Below, piece by piece: positions 8,230 through 17,352 of a stretch of 64,000 bases of DNA (positions are counted from its first letter, which is position 1; each line of letters opens with the position of its first letter). The DNA lies in contig NZ_JBBPBZ010000002.1 in NCBI RefSeq assembly GCF_038070105.1, positions 426,501-490,500 on the forward strand. Reading direction: 5' to 3'. The stretch comes from Methylocystis sp. IM3 (GTDB lineage Bacteria > Pseudomonadota > Alphaproteobacteria > Rhizobiales > Beijerinckiaceae). The notes under the pieces are model-generated. The model ran no database searches and was not told the DNA's origin. It was given only the letters and a program-made list of their open reading frames with translations. A program made the translations under genes and the position numbers.

Positions 8230-9105
8230 CCGCTCGCTGTCTAGGTGTGGCTTCTGATCAGGTTGTTCGGAGAAGGGCCTGAGCGGGTGGTCGTCGGTTG
8301 AGAGCCGAGTGCGGCCGGCGCTCGTTATACCACGCGAGCCATCGGGCGAGATTGGCGGCGCGCGTATCGGACGATTTGAAAGGAATGGCGTAGGCCCATT
8401 CGCGGAGCATCGTCCGGATGAAGCGCTCGGCCTTGCCGTTGGTTTTCGGCGTGTAAGGCCGCGTGCGGATGTGGCGTATGCCCAGCATCCGCAAGGCTTT
8501 GCGGAACAGCTTGGCGACATAGCCCGAACCGTTGTCGGTCATGACGCGCTCGACCTCGACGCCGCGCGCTCTGAACCAGCGAAGCGTGCGGACGAGAAAG
8601 CCCGTCGTCGACTGTTATGCGATGGCCGACTCATTCGAAGCGGGCGAGCTTCTTGATGTCGAGATGCAGCAACTCGCCGGGCCGGTCACGCTGGTAGCGA
8701 CGCACGGGCGCCTTGGGTTCGAGCGCTGCAAGCCGCCCGAGCCCGAGGCGCGTGAGCCAGCCGGCGACCGTCGAACGAGCCATCGACAATTGACAGCTTT
8801 TCGGCGATCTCCTCGCCCGTCAGGCGATACTCCCGCCGCAGCCGCTCGATCGAGACCAGCCGGGGCGCGCAGGTGTGGTTGGCGACTGGCTTGGGTCGCG
8901 ACGAGCGGTTCTCGAGCCCCGGCGGCCCTTCTTTCTCGAACCGCTCCAGCCATTTGCGGGCGGTCCTTTCGCTGATCCCGAAGCGGGCGGCGACAGCCGC
9001 GACCGGCTGCCCCTCGCGTATCCGCCGCACCATTTCCGCTCGACCCAGCGGCGTCGTTCGCGCATTCTTGTGTGGGTTGTTCATCCGAAGAAGTCCTGAG
9101 TGCAT
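8230..9105 (-). pseudogene. IS481-family transposase remnant
   Basis: The N-terminal part (from about 9105) has the helix-turn-helix VAAVAARFGISERTARKWL. The part at 8258-8542 has the retroviral-type integrase end: MTDNGSGYVAK, RTRPYTPKTNGKAERFIRT and NERRPHSALNRRPP. The middle is broken: the frame encoding GELLHLDIKKLARFE stops near 8632, and the roughly 40-50 residues normally following are missing before TGFLVRTLRWF resumes. Frameshifts and an internal deletion make it inactive. I could not fix terminal inverted repeats or a target duplication, so the limits are approximate. Confidence 0.85.
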
Positions 9106-9167
9106 CGTGTCGCAACGACCACTCTCAAGCCTTCAGCTCGGGTGAGCAACCTCCTCGGAGACCACAG

Positions 9168-9692
9168 CTAGGCCGGTCTGGTGCGTAGCTGGCCCTCGTA
9201 ATCGCGTTTCCCCAACGGCACGCCCCGCGAGCGCAGGATATCGTAGGCGGTGACGGCGTGGAAATGGAAGTTGGGCAGCGCGAACGAGAGGATAAAGGTT
9301 TCTGGCGTGAAGGCGAGTCTCCGTGGGCCGATCTGAAGGTCCAGGTCTTTGCCATCCCAGCTGTTGACGTCATCGGGAGTTAACGCCTCTAGCGCCGTTT
9401 CCACGCGGGCGATCATGGCCCGCAGCTCGGCGAATGGAACCGGACCGACCAGGGCGGGCGGGGCGAACACATCGGTCTTCACGGCCTCCAGCCCCCACAC
9501 GGAATGGTGCCACGCCGCTTCGATCTGAAAGTGGAACGGCGCCATGTCATGGAAGAGCCGAGCTTGCACGAAATCGTCCGGGTCTGCGCCGGTCCCAGCG
9601 CAGTGCTCGGCCGCGCGGTTCAGAAAACCTCCGACGGCCCTCACAGTCTGAAGGAAGGTCGGAACGCTGAGGTCGTAGAGCGATGTCGCCAT
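9168..9692 (-). CDS. DUF1993-family protein
   Basis: I choose ATG 9692, giving 174 residues starting MATSLYDLSVPTFLQTV, the characteristic beginning of DUF1993. The FHDMAPFHFQIE and LPNFHFHAVTAYDILR segments also match the family, which has a DinB-like four-helix fold with histidines that could bind metal. The function is unknown. It stands alone between an IS remnant and a small orphan gene. Confidence 0.8.
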   Translation of the reverse strand: MATSLYDLSVPTFLQTVRAVGGFLNRAAEHCAGTGADPDDFVQARLFHDMAPFHFQIEAAWHHSVWGLEAVKTDVFAPPALVGPVPFAELRAMIARVETALEALTPDDVNSWDGKDLDLQIGPRRLAFTPETFILSFALPNFHFHAVTAYDILRSRGVPLGKRDYEGQLRTRPA

Positions 9693-9936
9693 CGGCTTTC
9701 CCTTATGTGAACCGACATCCGCTGGCGCCGGGCGAACGCCGCGCTGTCGCGGAGAACAAAGCTCCAATATCCACACCACGGTCCAAGAATCTTCTCATTT
9801 ATGAGGCCGCAGCCAAAGCGCCTTCGAAGGGTCAAAACCTCAAGAAATGCCAGTCATCAGCGGCTTTCTTGTGTGGTGCGAAAGTTGTGCGCGCCGTCAG
9901 CTGGTGCTCGCATCCCGGTTGTGTCACTGTATGCCC

Positions 9937-10125
9937 ATGAGCGACCGAAGCGACATGCAAGACGGAGTTTGCGTTCACTTGAGCGCGGACGAAGCGATCG
10001 TTCTCTTTGGCTTAGTGTCTCGTTGGATCGACGAAAAAGACGCTTTGACGCCAAGCTCACAGCATTTCGAGACTCCTAGCGAATGCGCAGTGCTTCACGG
10101 CATTCTTTGCGACCTTGAAAAGTAA
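9937..10125 (+). CDS. Small conserved-looking hypothetical protein
   Basis: The 62-residue frame from ATG 9937 (or ATG 9931) reads MSDRSDMQDG and then a compact helical protein, LSADEAIVLFGLVSRWI, ending ECAVLHGILCDLEK. Codon choice resembles real coding sequence and the composition is acidic. There is no signal peptide and the ribosome site is weak. I do not recognise a family and assign no function. Confidence 0.5.
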   Translation: MSDRSDMQDGVCVHLSADEAIVLFGLVSRWIDEKDALTPSSQHFETPSECAVLHGILCDLEK

Positions 10126-10262
10126 TTGAGCGCTCCGCAGGCTGCCGATTACCGGCGGATCGTGCAAGACGCCCGAGAGCGGCTGGCGTATCGTTGGGAC
10201 GGAACTAACCTCCGCGAGTGACAGGATCTCCGATCTCTGCAGTGCACACTCTGAGAGAGAGA

Positions 10263-10769
10263 TCAGCTTGAACCAGGTCCTGGCAGGTCACCGAGAATCA
10301 TGCCGAATGAAAGACCGCCTACCCGATTGGGGATTTCCAAGCCGGAAATGCGTCGAAACCTCATACGTCCATAAAGTCGACAAGCAGGATTCGTGTCTCG
10401 GACATTGAGACACAGACCCACATCGCGGCGATGCGCCTCATCGATCAACGCCTTCAAAAGGGCTTGGCCAATCCCTTGGCCCCGAGCCACTTCGCGGACC
10501 CCAATCGAGACTTCGGGGGTACGGGAGTTCACGAAAAATACGGGGTTCTCTTTTTGCTCGAACTGGCGTCCCCAGGCAGCGCCGAGGGCGTCTCCATCCC
10601 GATAGGCAATAAATCCGAAGTCGCAAGGGCGCTGCCAGCCGCGAAGATGATCGGCGACCAACGGCACGGCGCGGGCGCATTGCGCATCTGGCTCGTACGC
10701 GGCAATCGCAAGAAAGTCCCATAAGAGATCAAGGTCGCTCTGGACTGCAAATCTGATGTCGAGGGTCAT
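10263..10769 (-). CDS. GNAT-family N-acetyltransferase
   Basis: The 168-residue protein has the GNAT acetyl-CoA loop VREVARGQGIGQALLKALI (about residues 92-110), where RGQGIG is the R/Q-x-x-G-x-G/A pyrophosphate-binding motif. The preceding strand and following NVRDTNPACRLYGRMRF complete motifs A and B. It would transfer an acetyl group from acetyl-CoA to an amine; the substrate is unknown. It stands alone next to a decayed hydrolase. Confidence 0.85.
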   Translation of the reverse strand: MTLDIRFAVQSDLDLLWDFLAIAAYEPDAQCARAVPLVADHLRGWQRPCDFGFIAYRDGDALGAAWGRQFEQKENPVFFVNSRTPEVSIGVREVARGQGIGQALLKALIDEAHRRDVGLCLNVRDTNPACRLYGRMRFRRISGLEIPNRVGGLSFGMILGDLPGPGSS

Positions 10770-10818
10770 ATTGGTCTTTTCAGTGATTGTGATGGTGGCA
10801 GGCCTCGAAAAAAGGGAT

Positions 10819-11438
10819 TCACCGAATATGGTCGGCGATAACCGCCACGACTTCGGCAGCGTGGGTGATCAGGATTGCCCCCTTCACAACATGCAGGTGG
10901 ACGCTCGGCAACAGGACAAGCAATCGCTTACTAACCGCTAGCGGGCTGATCTAGTCGCGTCTCCCCAAATCAGCAGCACGGGTGCGAAAATTGTCGGAAT
11001 TCGCGCTGAGAGGTCTTCCCTGATTTCGGTGATCCAGGGCGCGGCGGCTGGAAAGGCTTGTTCGTAATCTGGCCGCAAATTTGCGCCGCCGAGACCATCG
11101 ATCGGCAAGCCGGCCGAAGTCGCAGTCAGGACCATGCGGCGGATTTTCTCCGGTGCGGCAAGCGCGACTCGCGCGCGTGACCAATCCGTCTATGGATTGG
11201 GTAATCAGGTCAACGGCTCGCTAAGCTCAGCGAGCACCATGGCGACAAGATCGTCGATGCCATTCACGCCCTCAGCCGGTGGCTCATTTCCCAGTCCCGG
11301 CCAAGAAAAGAAATGCTGGGGATGATTGGTTGTGCTTCGATCCGCAACTGGGCGCCAGACCAGCGCCAGAACGCTGCGCTGCCTAGATATGGATCTAAGA
11401 TAAGCAATCCACAAGCAATCGACCTGTTCTGTTCGCAT
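10819..11438 (-). pseudogene. Alpha/beta hydrolase, broken by several frameshifts
   Basis: Three consecutive frame segments on the minus strand line up with one alpha/beta hydrolase. The N-terminal part, from ATG 11438, contains HFFSWPGLGNEPP and DDLVAMVLAELSEPLT. A shift near 11208 leads to LITQSIDGLV, the nucleophile-elbow region where a G-x-S-x-G would be expected. Another frame carries PEKIRRMVLTATSAG and APVLLIWGD. A last frame carries ILITHAAEVVAVIADHIR to the stop at 10819, including the catalytic His. At least three disruptions and a lost nucleophile motif make it non-functional. Confidence 0.75.
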
Positions 11439-11448
11439 CGCTTGCAAT

Positions 11449-12105
11449 TCACCTCCGCGCCGCCTCCTGCGCCACTGCTTGCCGGTACGACGTGTAAATG
11501 TTGTCGCGCTCGGGAACGGAATTCGTTTCGAGGCAAGTGGCCCATTCCGCCGTTCGGAGGACGGCGGCGAACCGCGATTGCAGGACCACGCATATGACTC
11601 GGTGAATATCCTCAGCGGACGCGTAGCCTGCACTGTTCGCATAGGAAACCGACCCGCCCGCATCCGACAAAAACTCGACTGCGAAGTCCAGATGCAGGGC
11701 CTGGACAATGGTCGAGAGAATGCAGTTGTGGGTCATGTAGCCCACGATCGTCACTGTATCGATCGCATTCGCGCGCAGCCACTGCTCAAGGTCGGTGCCG
11801 GTGAACGCGCTTGGCAGCAGTTTTTCCACGTAATGATCATGCGGTCGTCTGGCGATCTCGGCATGAATCTCGCCGCCACGGCTTCCGTTGGCGAAAATTG
11901 GGCTGCTCTCCGGCGCCAGCTGCTTGACGACAACGACCTTGACGCCCGCCGCTGTCGCCACATCCATGGCGCGCGTAACGTTTTCGACGCTGACGCGGAA
12001 GGGCGGACTTTGAATAGCCAGTTCTCCGCCATCGTAGTCGTTCTGAACATCGATAACGATTAGGGCCCGACGTGGTGACGAATTGCGGACAGGTGCGATG
12101 GACAT
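11449..12105 (-). CDS. Cysteine hydrolase, isochorismatase-like
   Basis: The start ATG 12105 follows a GGAG site and gives about 218 residues. The catalytic triad of the isochorismatase-like fold is visible: Asp19 in VIDVQND, Lys96 in VEKLLPSAF and Cys128 in YMTHNCI. The first residues, RRALIVIDVQNDY, are typical. It would hydrolyse an amide or similar bond in a small metabolite. It is divergent from a GATase1-AraC regulator, a frequent pairing in which the regulator controls the hydrolase. Confidence 0.85.
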   Translation of the reverse strand: MSIAPVRNSSPRRALIVIDVQNDYDGGELAIQSPPFRVSVENVTRAMDVATAAGVKVVVVKQLAPESSPIFANGSRGGEIHAEIARRPHDHYVEKLLPSAFTGTDLEQWLRANAIDTVTIVGYMTHNCILSTIVQALHLDFAVEFLSDAGGSVSYANSAGYASAEDIHRVICVVLQSRFAAVLRTAEWATCLETNSVPERDNIYTSYRQAVAQEAARR

Positions 12106-12227
12106 TTTGTCTCCTATGAGATTCGACGAGGAGAGCCTCAGAATAGGAGGGGCGTCGATATGCGAAACTGACCCGATTGACATCATTCGAAAGAATCAGG
12201 ACATTTTGTCCGTCTTCCGGAGTCCGC

Positions 12228-13190
12228 ATGCCCAATCCGGTCATCGCTGTCGTCGCATTTGACGGCATCAGCCCTTTCCACCTATCTGTGCCGTGCCTGG
12301 TGTTTGGTGAGGACCAAACGCAACTCGGCCTGCCGCGCTTCGATTTCCGCGTCTGCGCGCTGGAAGAGGGGCCGATCTGGACCGAGGCAGGGCTGACGCT
12401 GACCGCGCGACACACCCTCACGGGCCTTGAAGGCGCAGACATAGTCATCTTGCCAAGCTGGCATGAACTCGATGAGCCCCCGCCCCCGACCCTGGTGGAG
12501 GCGCTACGCCTTGCGCATGCGAGAGGCGCGCTGCTGGTGGGACTTTGCCTCGGCGCCTTTGCCATTGCGGCGACAGGATTGCTGTCGGGACGACGGGCAA
12601 CCACGCATTGGGCTTTTTCCGAGAAGCTGAGCCAGCTCTATCCGGATATAGCTGTTGAGCCCAAGCTGCTTTACGTGGACAACGGCGATGTGGTCACCTC
12701 CGCAGGCGTGGCCGCAGGGCTCGATTGCTGTCTCCATATCATCCGGGCTCGCTACGGCGCGGAGCCGGCCTTGCGCCTCGCTCGACGCATTGTTCTCTCA
12801 CCGCACCGGCAGGGAGGGCAGGCGCAATTCATAGAACGGCCAATCGCCAGAACTCCCGCTACTGACCGTTTCGCTCGGGCGCTAGAGAATGTACGCGCCA
12901 CGCTCGGCGAATCGCATGATCTCGACAGTGTGGCCGAGACAGCAGGTCTGACTCGGCGGACGTTTACGCGTCGCTTCCGGAAAGCGATGGGCGCCAGCTT
13001 CAGCGACTGGTTGATCCACCAGCGGATCGAACTGGCGCAACAGCTACTCGAGTCGACCGACGACACGATCGAGATGATCGCTTTCCGCGCTGGCTTTGGA
13101 ACCGCAACGTCACTACGCCAGCATTTTGCATCCGGTCTGAAGGTTTCGCCCACGCATTACCGCAGGTCCTTTTCGAAAAGCACTACGTAA
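12228..13190 (+). CDS. GlxA/FtrA-type transcriptional regulator (GATase1-like plus AraC)
   Basis: The 320-residue protein starts at ATG 12228. Residues 1-170 are a DJ-1/PfpI-like GATase1 domain with the nucleophile elbow LVGLCLGAFAIA. Residues about 220-320 are an AraC DNA-binding domain with two helix-turn-helices (LTRRTFTRRFRKAMG and IAFRAGFGTATSLRQHF). Such regulators sense small metabolites through the N-terminal domain. It is divergently transcribed from the isochorismatase-like gene across about 120 bp and probably regulates it. Confidence 0.88.
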   Translation: MPNPVIAVVAFDGISPFHLSVPCLVFGEDQTQLGLPRFDFRVCALEEGPIWTEAGLTLTARHTLTGLEGADIVILPSWHELDEPPPPTLVEALRLAHARGALLVGLCLGAFAIAATGLLSGRRATTHWAFSEKLSQLYPDIAVEPKLLYVDNGDVVTSAGVAAGLDCCLHIIRARYGAEPALRLARRIVLSPHRQGGQAQFIERPIARTPATDRFARALENVRATLGESHDLDSVAETAGLTRRTFTRRFRKAMGASFSDWLIHQRIELAQQLLESTDDTIEMIAFRAGFGTATSLRQHFASGLKVSPTHYRRSFSKSTT

Positions 13191-13287
13191 GCGCTTCAGG
13201 TCAAGCGAGATTGGCGACGCCTTAGGCGTCGCGCGTCGATGCAGGCTTTCCGGTTGCATTCACAGCCGAAAGATCCCGCTCATTCAA

Positions 13288-14067
13288 TTACACATATTCC
13301 TCGTCAATCGGCGCCGACAGGATGCCCGCCTGAGAACAAACAAGTTGAACGAAGCGCCTACGAACCTGCTGGGCGTATGGATTGGAGCTTGTAATCGCTT
13401 GAACGACCTCTGGCGCATCGTAACGAACCATGTTGACCGCTTCCATCAGCAGGTCGAAACTTCTTGTTGTCATGCGCGTGGGTAGCGGCCCCATCTGAAT
13501 GAGCGCTTTGGCGATGAGATGCGTCAACGCTTGAGCCATGGCGGCCTCTCGATCATGGGCTTCTGGCGTCGTCATGATGACGCGCAAGCCAAGAACCTTT
13601 CGAAGGAAGGCGGCGACCCGGCGGCCGCGACTGCCCCGGATCGGGCAAACCGCAATCTTTAGCCCTCTGATGCCGTTGCGGGCGCTTTGCGGCCCGAACA
13701 GCGGGTGCGTGGCTACGATCTCAACCTGCTCTGGAAGGTTTCGTTTCATAATTTCAGCCGGGATCACTTTGACTGATCCGACGTCGAGCACGAGCGCTCC
13801 TGGCTGCAGGTAAGGGACGATCGCTTCAATCGTTCCCTCAAAACTGTCAACCGGCGTCGCGAGGATGACCACGGGGCATTTCGCAGCAGTCGGGAGGTCG
13901 GTTAACCTGACCCCGCGCATCTCGACCAAGCCGCCGTGCGGCGCGATCGGATCATAGGCGCACACCCCGAAATGCCCGCTAAGGTGCTGCGCCATCAAGC
14001 GTCCGAACGCCCCAAAGCCAATGACGCCAATAAACGGGTGGAAAGCGCTCTTCCTGTTTGGTGACAC
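13288..14067 (-). CDS. Prephenate dehydrogenase-like oxidoreductase
   Basis: From a GTG at 14067 with AGAGG upstream the protein has 259 residues; an in-frame ATG at 14154 would start before the leader hairpins. The N-terminal GVIGFGAFGRLMAQHLSG is a Rossmann NAD(P)-binding motif. VATHPLFGPQSA matches the conserved HPMFGP motif of TyrA-type enzymes, and the helical C-terminal domain is present. It would oxidise prephenate or arogenate in tyrosine synthesis. The gene is isolated and slightly short, so a specialised TyrA homologue is possible. Confidence 0.8.
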   Translation of the reverse strand: MSPNRKSAFHPFIGVIGFGAFGRLMAQHLSGHFGVCAYDPIAPHGGLVEMRGVRLTDLPTAAKCPVVILATPVDSFEGTIEAIVPYLQPGALVLDVGSVKVIPAEIMKRNLPEQVEIVATHPLFGPQSARNGIRGLKIAVCPIRGSRGRRVAAFLRKVLGLRVIMTTPEAHDREAAMAQALTHLIAKALIQMGPLPTRMTTRSFDLLMEAVNMVRYDAPEVVQAITSSNPYAQQVRRRFVQLVCSQAGILSAPIDEEYV

Positions 14068-14112
14068 TGTTGAACCTCTGCAAAGATGCGAAGCCAACGG
14101 CGTCCTCCAGGG

Positions 14113-14175
14113 TTCAACCGCTAGCAACGCAGCGGTTGAAAGATGGCAAAGCACCTCGCCGCTAAATAAGCGGCG
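14113..14175 (-). promoter_or_regulatory. Two leader hairpins upstream of the prephenate dehydrogenase-like gene
   Basis: TTCAACCGCT (14113-14122) pairs with AGCGGTTGAA (14131-14140) around an 8-base loop. CGCCGCT (14157-14163) pairs with AGCGGCG (14169-14175) around AAATA. Both stems share the CCGCT/AGCGG core, so alternative pairing between them is possible, as in an attenuator. They lie in the expected 5' leader of the gene starting at 14067. No T run or amino-acid-rich leader peptide was found. Confidence 0.45.
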
Positions 14176-14546
14176 CGGAATAGAGCCCGGAGGAGGAGGG
14201 AGACAATGCCATAACTTAACTATGTCGGCTTCGGTCTGGATGTCAACAGCGTTCCATTGAGTGACAATATGACCCTTTAGACGTTCGGCGCATTTTCAGG
14301 CCTCCCCGCCTGCCCGAAGACCAGAATTCGCGTCAGGCGTACGACTGGAGACAATAGCGTATGTATGGGCGTTGTGGGGAAAGACGGTAGCGCTCCTGCG
14401 CTACCTTCTTATGCCACATTCAACAGTCCCCGTTTTGGGTAGCCTTATCGCCGAGCAGCGGCGCTAAACGGGCAACGAACTCGTCTTGGACCCTGCCCGC
14501 GCAAGTGTTGTCTGAGCCTCAGTGACCGCTAATCATCCCGATTGGT
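14176..14546. other. Gene-free stretch with a strong hairpin at 14386-14405
   Basis: I find no credible gene between the tyrA-like leader and the integrase remnant. GGTAGCGC (14386-14393) and GCGCTACC (14398-14405) form a perfect stem with a TCCT loop, followed rightward by TTCTT. This could be a terminator or a recombination-site relic. Confidence 0.4.
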
Positions 14547-15474
14547 TCATCGCGCCTGTGATCTGCATGGCAATAGCGTCCGCCGAATTTCTCCGAGCCG
14601 GCACCCGGTGAGCAGGAGCAGCCGAATAGCGGCGACTGCAAATGGGTTTTCGGCACGCGGACCCATTCGCATCTGGCCGCCGCGCTTGCGGCGCTCTGGA
14701 GCTTCAGGAACCGCGCGGTCCGCATCCAGGACAAGACGACCTTCTTCCGCGGCGGCCAACGCCTCTCCGAGACGCGTCAATTCGTCGAATGACAGGAAGC
14801 GTTCGATCTTATGCTCCGCAAAGCGCTTCGCGCCGCGGCATGGGTTGGAAGCTGCGGGGCGATATTTCCAATCTTCGGCCAACTCGAACATTTTCGATAG
14901 AAGCGCATGAACGCGATTGGCGACGATTTCGCCGCCGCGAACGATGCGACGTCCTTGCAGCTTCGTCTTCTCATCTTTCGCGGTCTTACCAGCAGCCACT
15001 TCGCGCATGACGCGTGCGACATCCTGGCGCTCTACTTCGGAGACTTTGATCGAGCCGATGAGTGGTTTGATATGGTTGTCGAGATTTCGACGATCTTGGG
15101 CGAGGCCAGACGGCTTTTTGTGAGGGCGCGCATATTCTTCGATGTATCGCTCGCCCAGGTCTGCGACGGTCGGCAGGGCGCGGTCGCGTGATCGCTCGAG
15201 CGCAGGATTTCCGCCCGAGGCGATCAAGCCGCGCAGTCGCCGCGCCTCGTTGCGCGCCTGCTCGGCAGTAAATTCGATCCCCATGCCGTCCGATGGTGAC
15301 TCGGTGGTCGCGACCGCTGCGGCTGTATTGCAAGAGGTAGATGCGGCCGCCTTTTGGCGTGACCTTACACCCAAACCCGGGAATTTCGCTGTCCCACAGG
15401 AAAGTTTCGCGCTCGCCGGGGTGTAGCGCCTCGACCGTCCGCTTCGTGATCCTGTCGCGCATGGTGACGCTCAA
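14547..15474 (-). pseudogene. Tyrosine recombinase (phage-type integrase), frameshifted and truncated
   Basis: The N-terminal arm-binding part (TKRTVEALHPGERETFLWD, FGCKVTPKGGR) begins near 15474. The frame shifts near 15290 to one reading FTAEQARNEARRLRGLI and a SAM-like core-binding domain. The catalytic domain begins with LLLLTGCRLGEI, giving the first catalytic arginine, but the sequence ends at about 14547 before the HxxR and tyrosine motifs. The gene is therefore dead. It lies about 190 bp from the 3' end of tRNA-Phe, in the usual position for an island integrase at an attachment site. Confidence 0.85.
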
Positions 15475-15663
15475 GAGTTGAAACTAGGCATTTCGAATGT
15501 CGCAAAGGTAGAGGCGGACGCCCATTCTAGCAAGGGGCCAGCAAGGGCGCGGAGGAAAGTCGCCGGATACTGGGGCGTCAAATAGCGAAGAGAGGGGCAC
15601 CCATGGGGTTCCCGTAAATAATTGAATTATCGTATTTTAGTGCAGGGTCTCGGGGAAATGGGA

Positions 15664-15739
15664 TGGTGCCCAGGGGCGGAATCGAACCACCGACACTGCG
15701 ATTTTCAGTCGCATGCTCTACCAACTGAGCTACCTGGGC
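15664..15739 (-). tRNA. tRNA-Phe (GAA)
   Basis: On the minus strand the sequence starts GCCCAGGTAGCTC and ends CCTGGGCACCA, so the CCA end is encoded. The anticodon stem TGCGA/TCGCA encloses CTGAAAA, giving anticodon GAA. D and T arms (GGTTCGATTCC) are regular. The adjacent integrase remnant suggests that its 3' end served as an integration site. Confidence 0.97.
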
Positions 15740-15871
15740 CCGCGCGGAGCGCGTGGAGGGGCTTATAGAAAGGGCTCGGCCTCTTGTCCAGCGGGGTCGG
15801 CGCAATTTTTAGCGTCTCTTGCCGGGAGGCGCCGCTTCCCCTAAACCCGCCTCGAGCAGAACGGAGGGAAA

Positions 15872-16225
15872 ATGAGCGATATCAGGCGAATTGGCGCGGG
15901 GCCGCGCATGAGCAAGGCGGTCGTCTCCGGCAACGCCGTTTACACGGCCGGACAGGTCGCGGAGAAAACCAAGGGCGGCCCGGTCGCCGATCAGACCCGC
16001 GAGATTCTCGACCTCATCGACGCGCTGCTCGCCGAGGCGGGGACCGAAAAGTCGAAAATCCTTTCGGCCACCATCTATCTGTCCGACATCTCGACCTTCG
16101 CCGAAATGAACAGCGTCTGGGACGTCTGGGTCGACAAGGGCAACCCGCCCGCCCGCGCCACCGTCGAGGCGAAGCTCGTGACGCCGGATTACAAGGTCGA
16201 GATCGCCGTCATCGCGGCGAGGTGA
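15872..16225 (+). CDS. RidA-family protein
   Basis: This 117-residue protein follows a GGAGGG ribosome site. It shows the RidA/YjgF/Rid-family pattern: VVSGNAVYTAGQV near the N-terminus, DQTREILDLIDALL, and the Arg-containing NPPARATVEAKLV that positions the active-site arginine. Canonical RidA hydrolyses reactive imines/enamines made by PLP enzymes; the divergent C-terminus (VEIAVIAAR) fits a Rid2-7-type member. Its 3' end overlaps the convergent MoeB/ThiF gene by 17 bp. Confidence 0.85.
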   Translation: MSDIRRIGAGPRMSKAVVSGNAVYTAGQVAEKTKGGPVADQTREILDLIDALLAEAGTEKSKILSATIYLSDISTFAEMNSVWDVWVDKGNPPARATVEAKLVTPDYKVEIAVIAAR

Positions 16226-16991
16226 CGCCGGTCAGCGGATTGTCCGGATCATGGGCGTAGCGCAGCGTCTCGAAGCGCATCGCGAGCGTGTCGATCAGGA
16301 GCAGGCGCCCCACGAGGCCCTCTCCGAAGCCGGCGATCTCGCGAATCACTTCGAGCGCCATCATGGCGCCGACGATTCCCGTCAGCGCGCCCAATATGCC
16401 CGCCTCCTCGCAGCTCGGTACGGTTCCGGGCGGCGGAGGTTCGGGAAATAGGCAGCGATAGGTCGGGTTGGGCCGGCCGTCTGGCCCCGCCTCGAAGGGC
16501 CGCAGGGTGGTGAGCGACGCGTCGAAACCGCCGACGGCCGCCGTCACCAGCGGCTTCTTTTCGTAAAAGCAGGCGTCCGAAACGAGATAGCGGGTCGCGA
16601 AATTGTCCGAGCCGTCGGCGACGACGTCGTAGCCGGCGATCAGCGCCCGCGCATTCTCGCGCGTCAGCCGCAGCGCATGGGGTTCGACGGCGACATGCGG
16701 ATTGAGTCGGCGGATGGCGTCCTGGGCGCTTTCCACCTTGGGCCGGCCGACGCTTGGCGTGTCGTGGATCACCTGGCGCTGAAGGTTGGAGAGCGAAACG
16801 GCGTCGTCGTCCACGAGGCCGAGGACGCCCGTTCCCGCGGCGGCGAGATATTGCAGCAGGGGCGCGCCGAGGCCGCCCGCGCCGATCACGAGCACGCGCG
16901 CGGCTTTGAGTTTTTGCTGCCCCGGCCCCCCGATCTCGCGCAGCACGAGATGGCGGGCGTAGCGTTCGATCTCCTCGGGCGAGAGGCTCAT
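16209..16991 (-). CDS. MoeB/ThiF-family adenylyltransferase
   Basis: The 260-residue protein begins MSLSPEEIERYARHLVLRE, a standard HesA/MoeB/ThiF opening. The Rossmann nucleotide-binding motif VLVIGAGGLGAP (about 31-42) is followed by DDDAVSLSNLQRQV and the DGSDNFATRYLV segment that binds the target protein. It adenylates the C-terminal Gly-Gly of a sulfur-carrier protein such as MoaD or ThiS. There is no rhodanese domain, so it is MoeB rather than MOCS3-like. Which carrier it serves cannot be told from the neighbours. Confidence 0.88.
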   Translation of the reverse strand: MSLSPEEIERYARHLVLREIGGPGQQKLKAARVLVIGAGGLGAPLLQYLAAAGTGVLGLVDDDAVSLSNLQRQVIHDTPSVGRPKVESAQDAIRRLNPHVAVEPHALRLTRENARALIAGYDVVADGSDNFATRYLVSDACFYEKKPLVTAAVGGFDASLTTLRPFEAGPDGRPNPTYRCLFPEPPPPGTVPSCEEAGILGALTGIVGAMMALEVIREIAGFGEGLVGRLLLIDTLAMRFETLRYAHDPDNPLTGVTSPR

Positions 16992-17352
16992 TGAGGCTCC
17001 TGGCGCACACGCGCTCGGCGAATTCGCGAGCCTGGCCCTCTTGCCGGATCGATTCGCGGCGGTTTGGGCGGCTCGGCGCGGAACATAGCCGCTCGGCCGC
17101 CCGGCCTCCAGACATATGCAGGCGATCGCGCATGAGGCGGATGGAGAGGCTCCCAATAAGCGCCAGCAAACGCTTCACCCCCTTGCGCAGGCCTCGGACT
17201 TTGCCGATTTCCCGGAGCAGGGGATCAAGCTATATAGCTGTGCAATAAGGCAATCTTGCTGCCGAGAGAGTATTGGCGCGCCTCCGGTCTGCTGCGCCAA
17301 CCTAACTCATGCCTCATGCAGTCGCGCAGCGCGGAATGTGAAAAGGAGCTGG

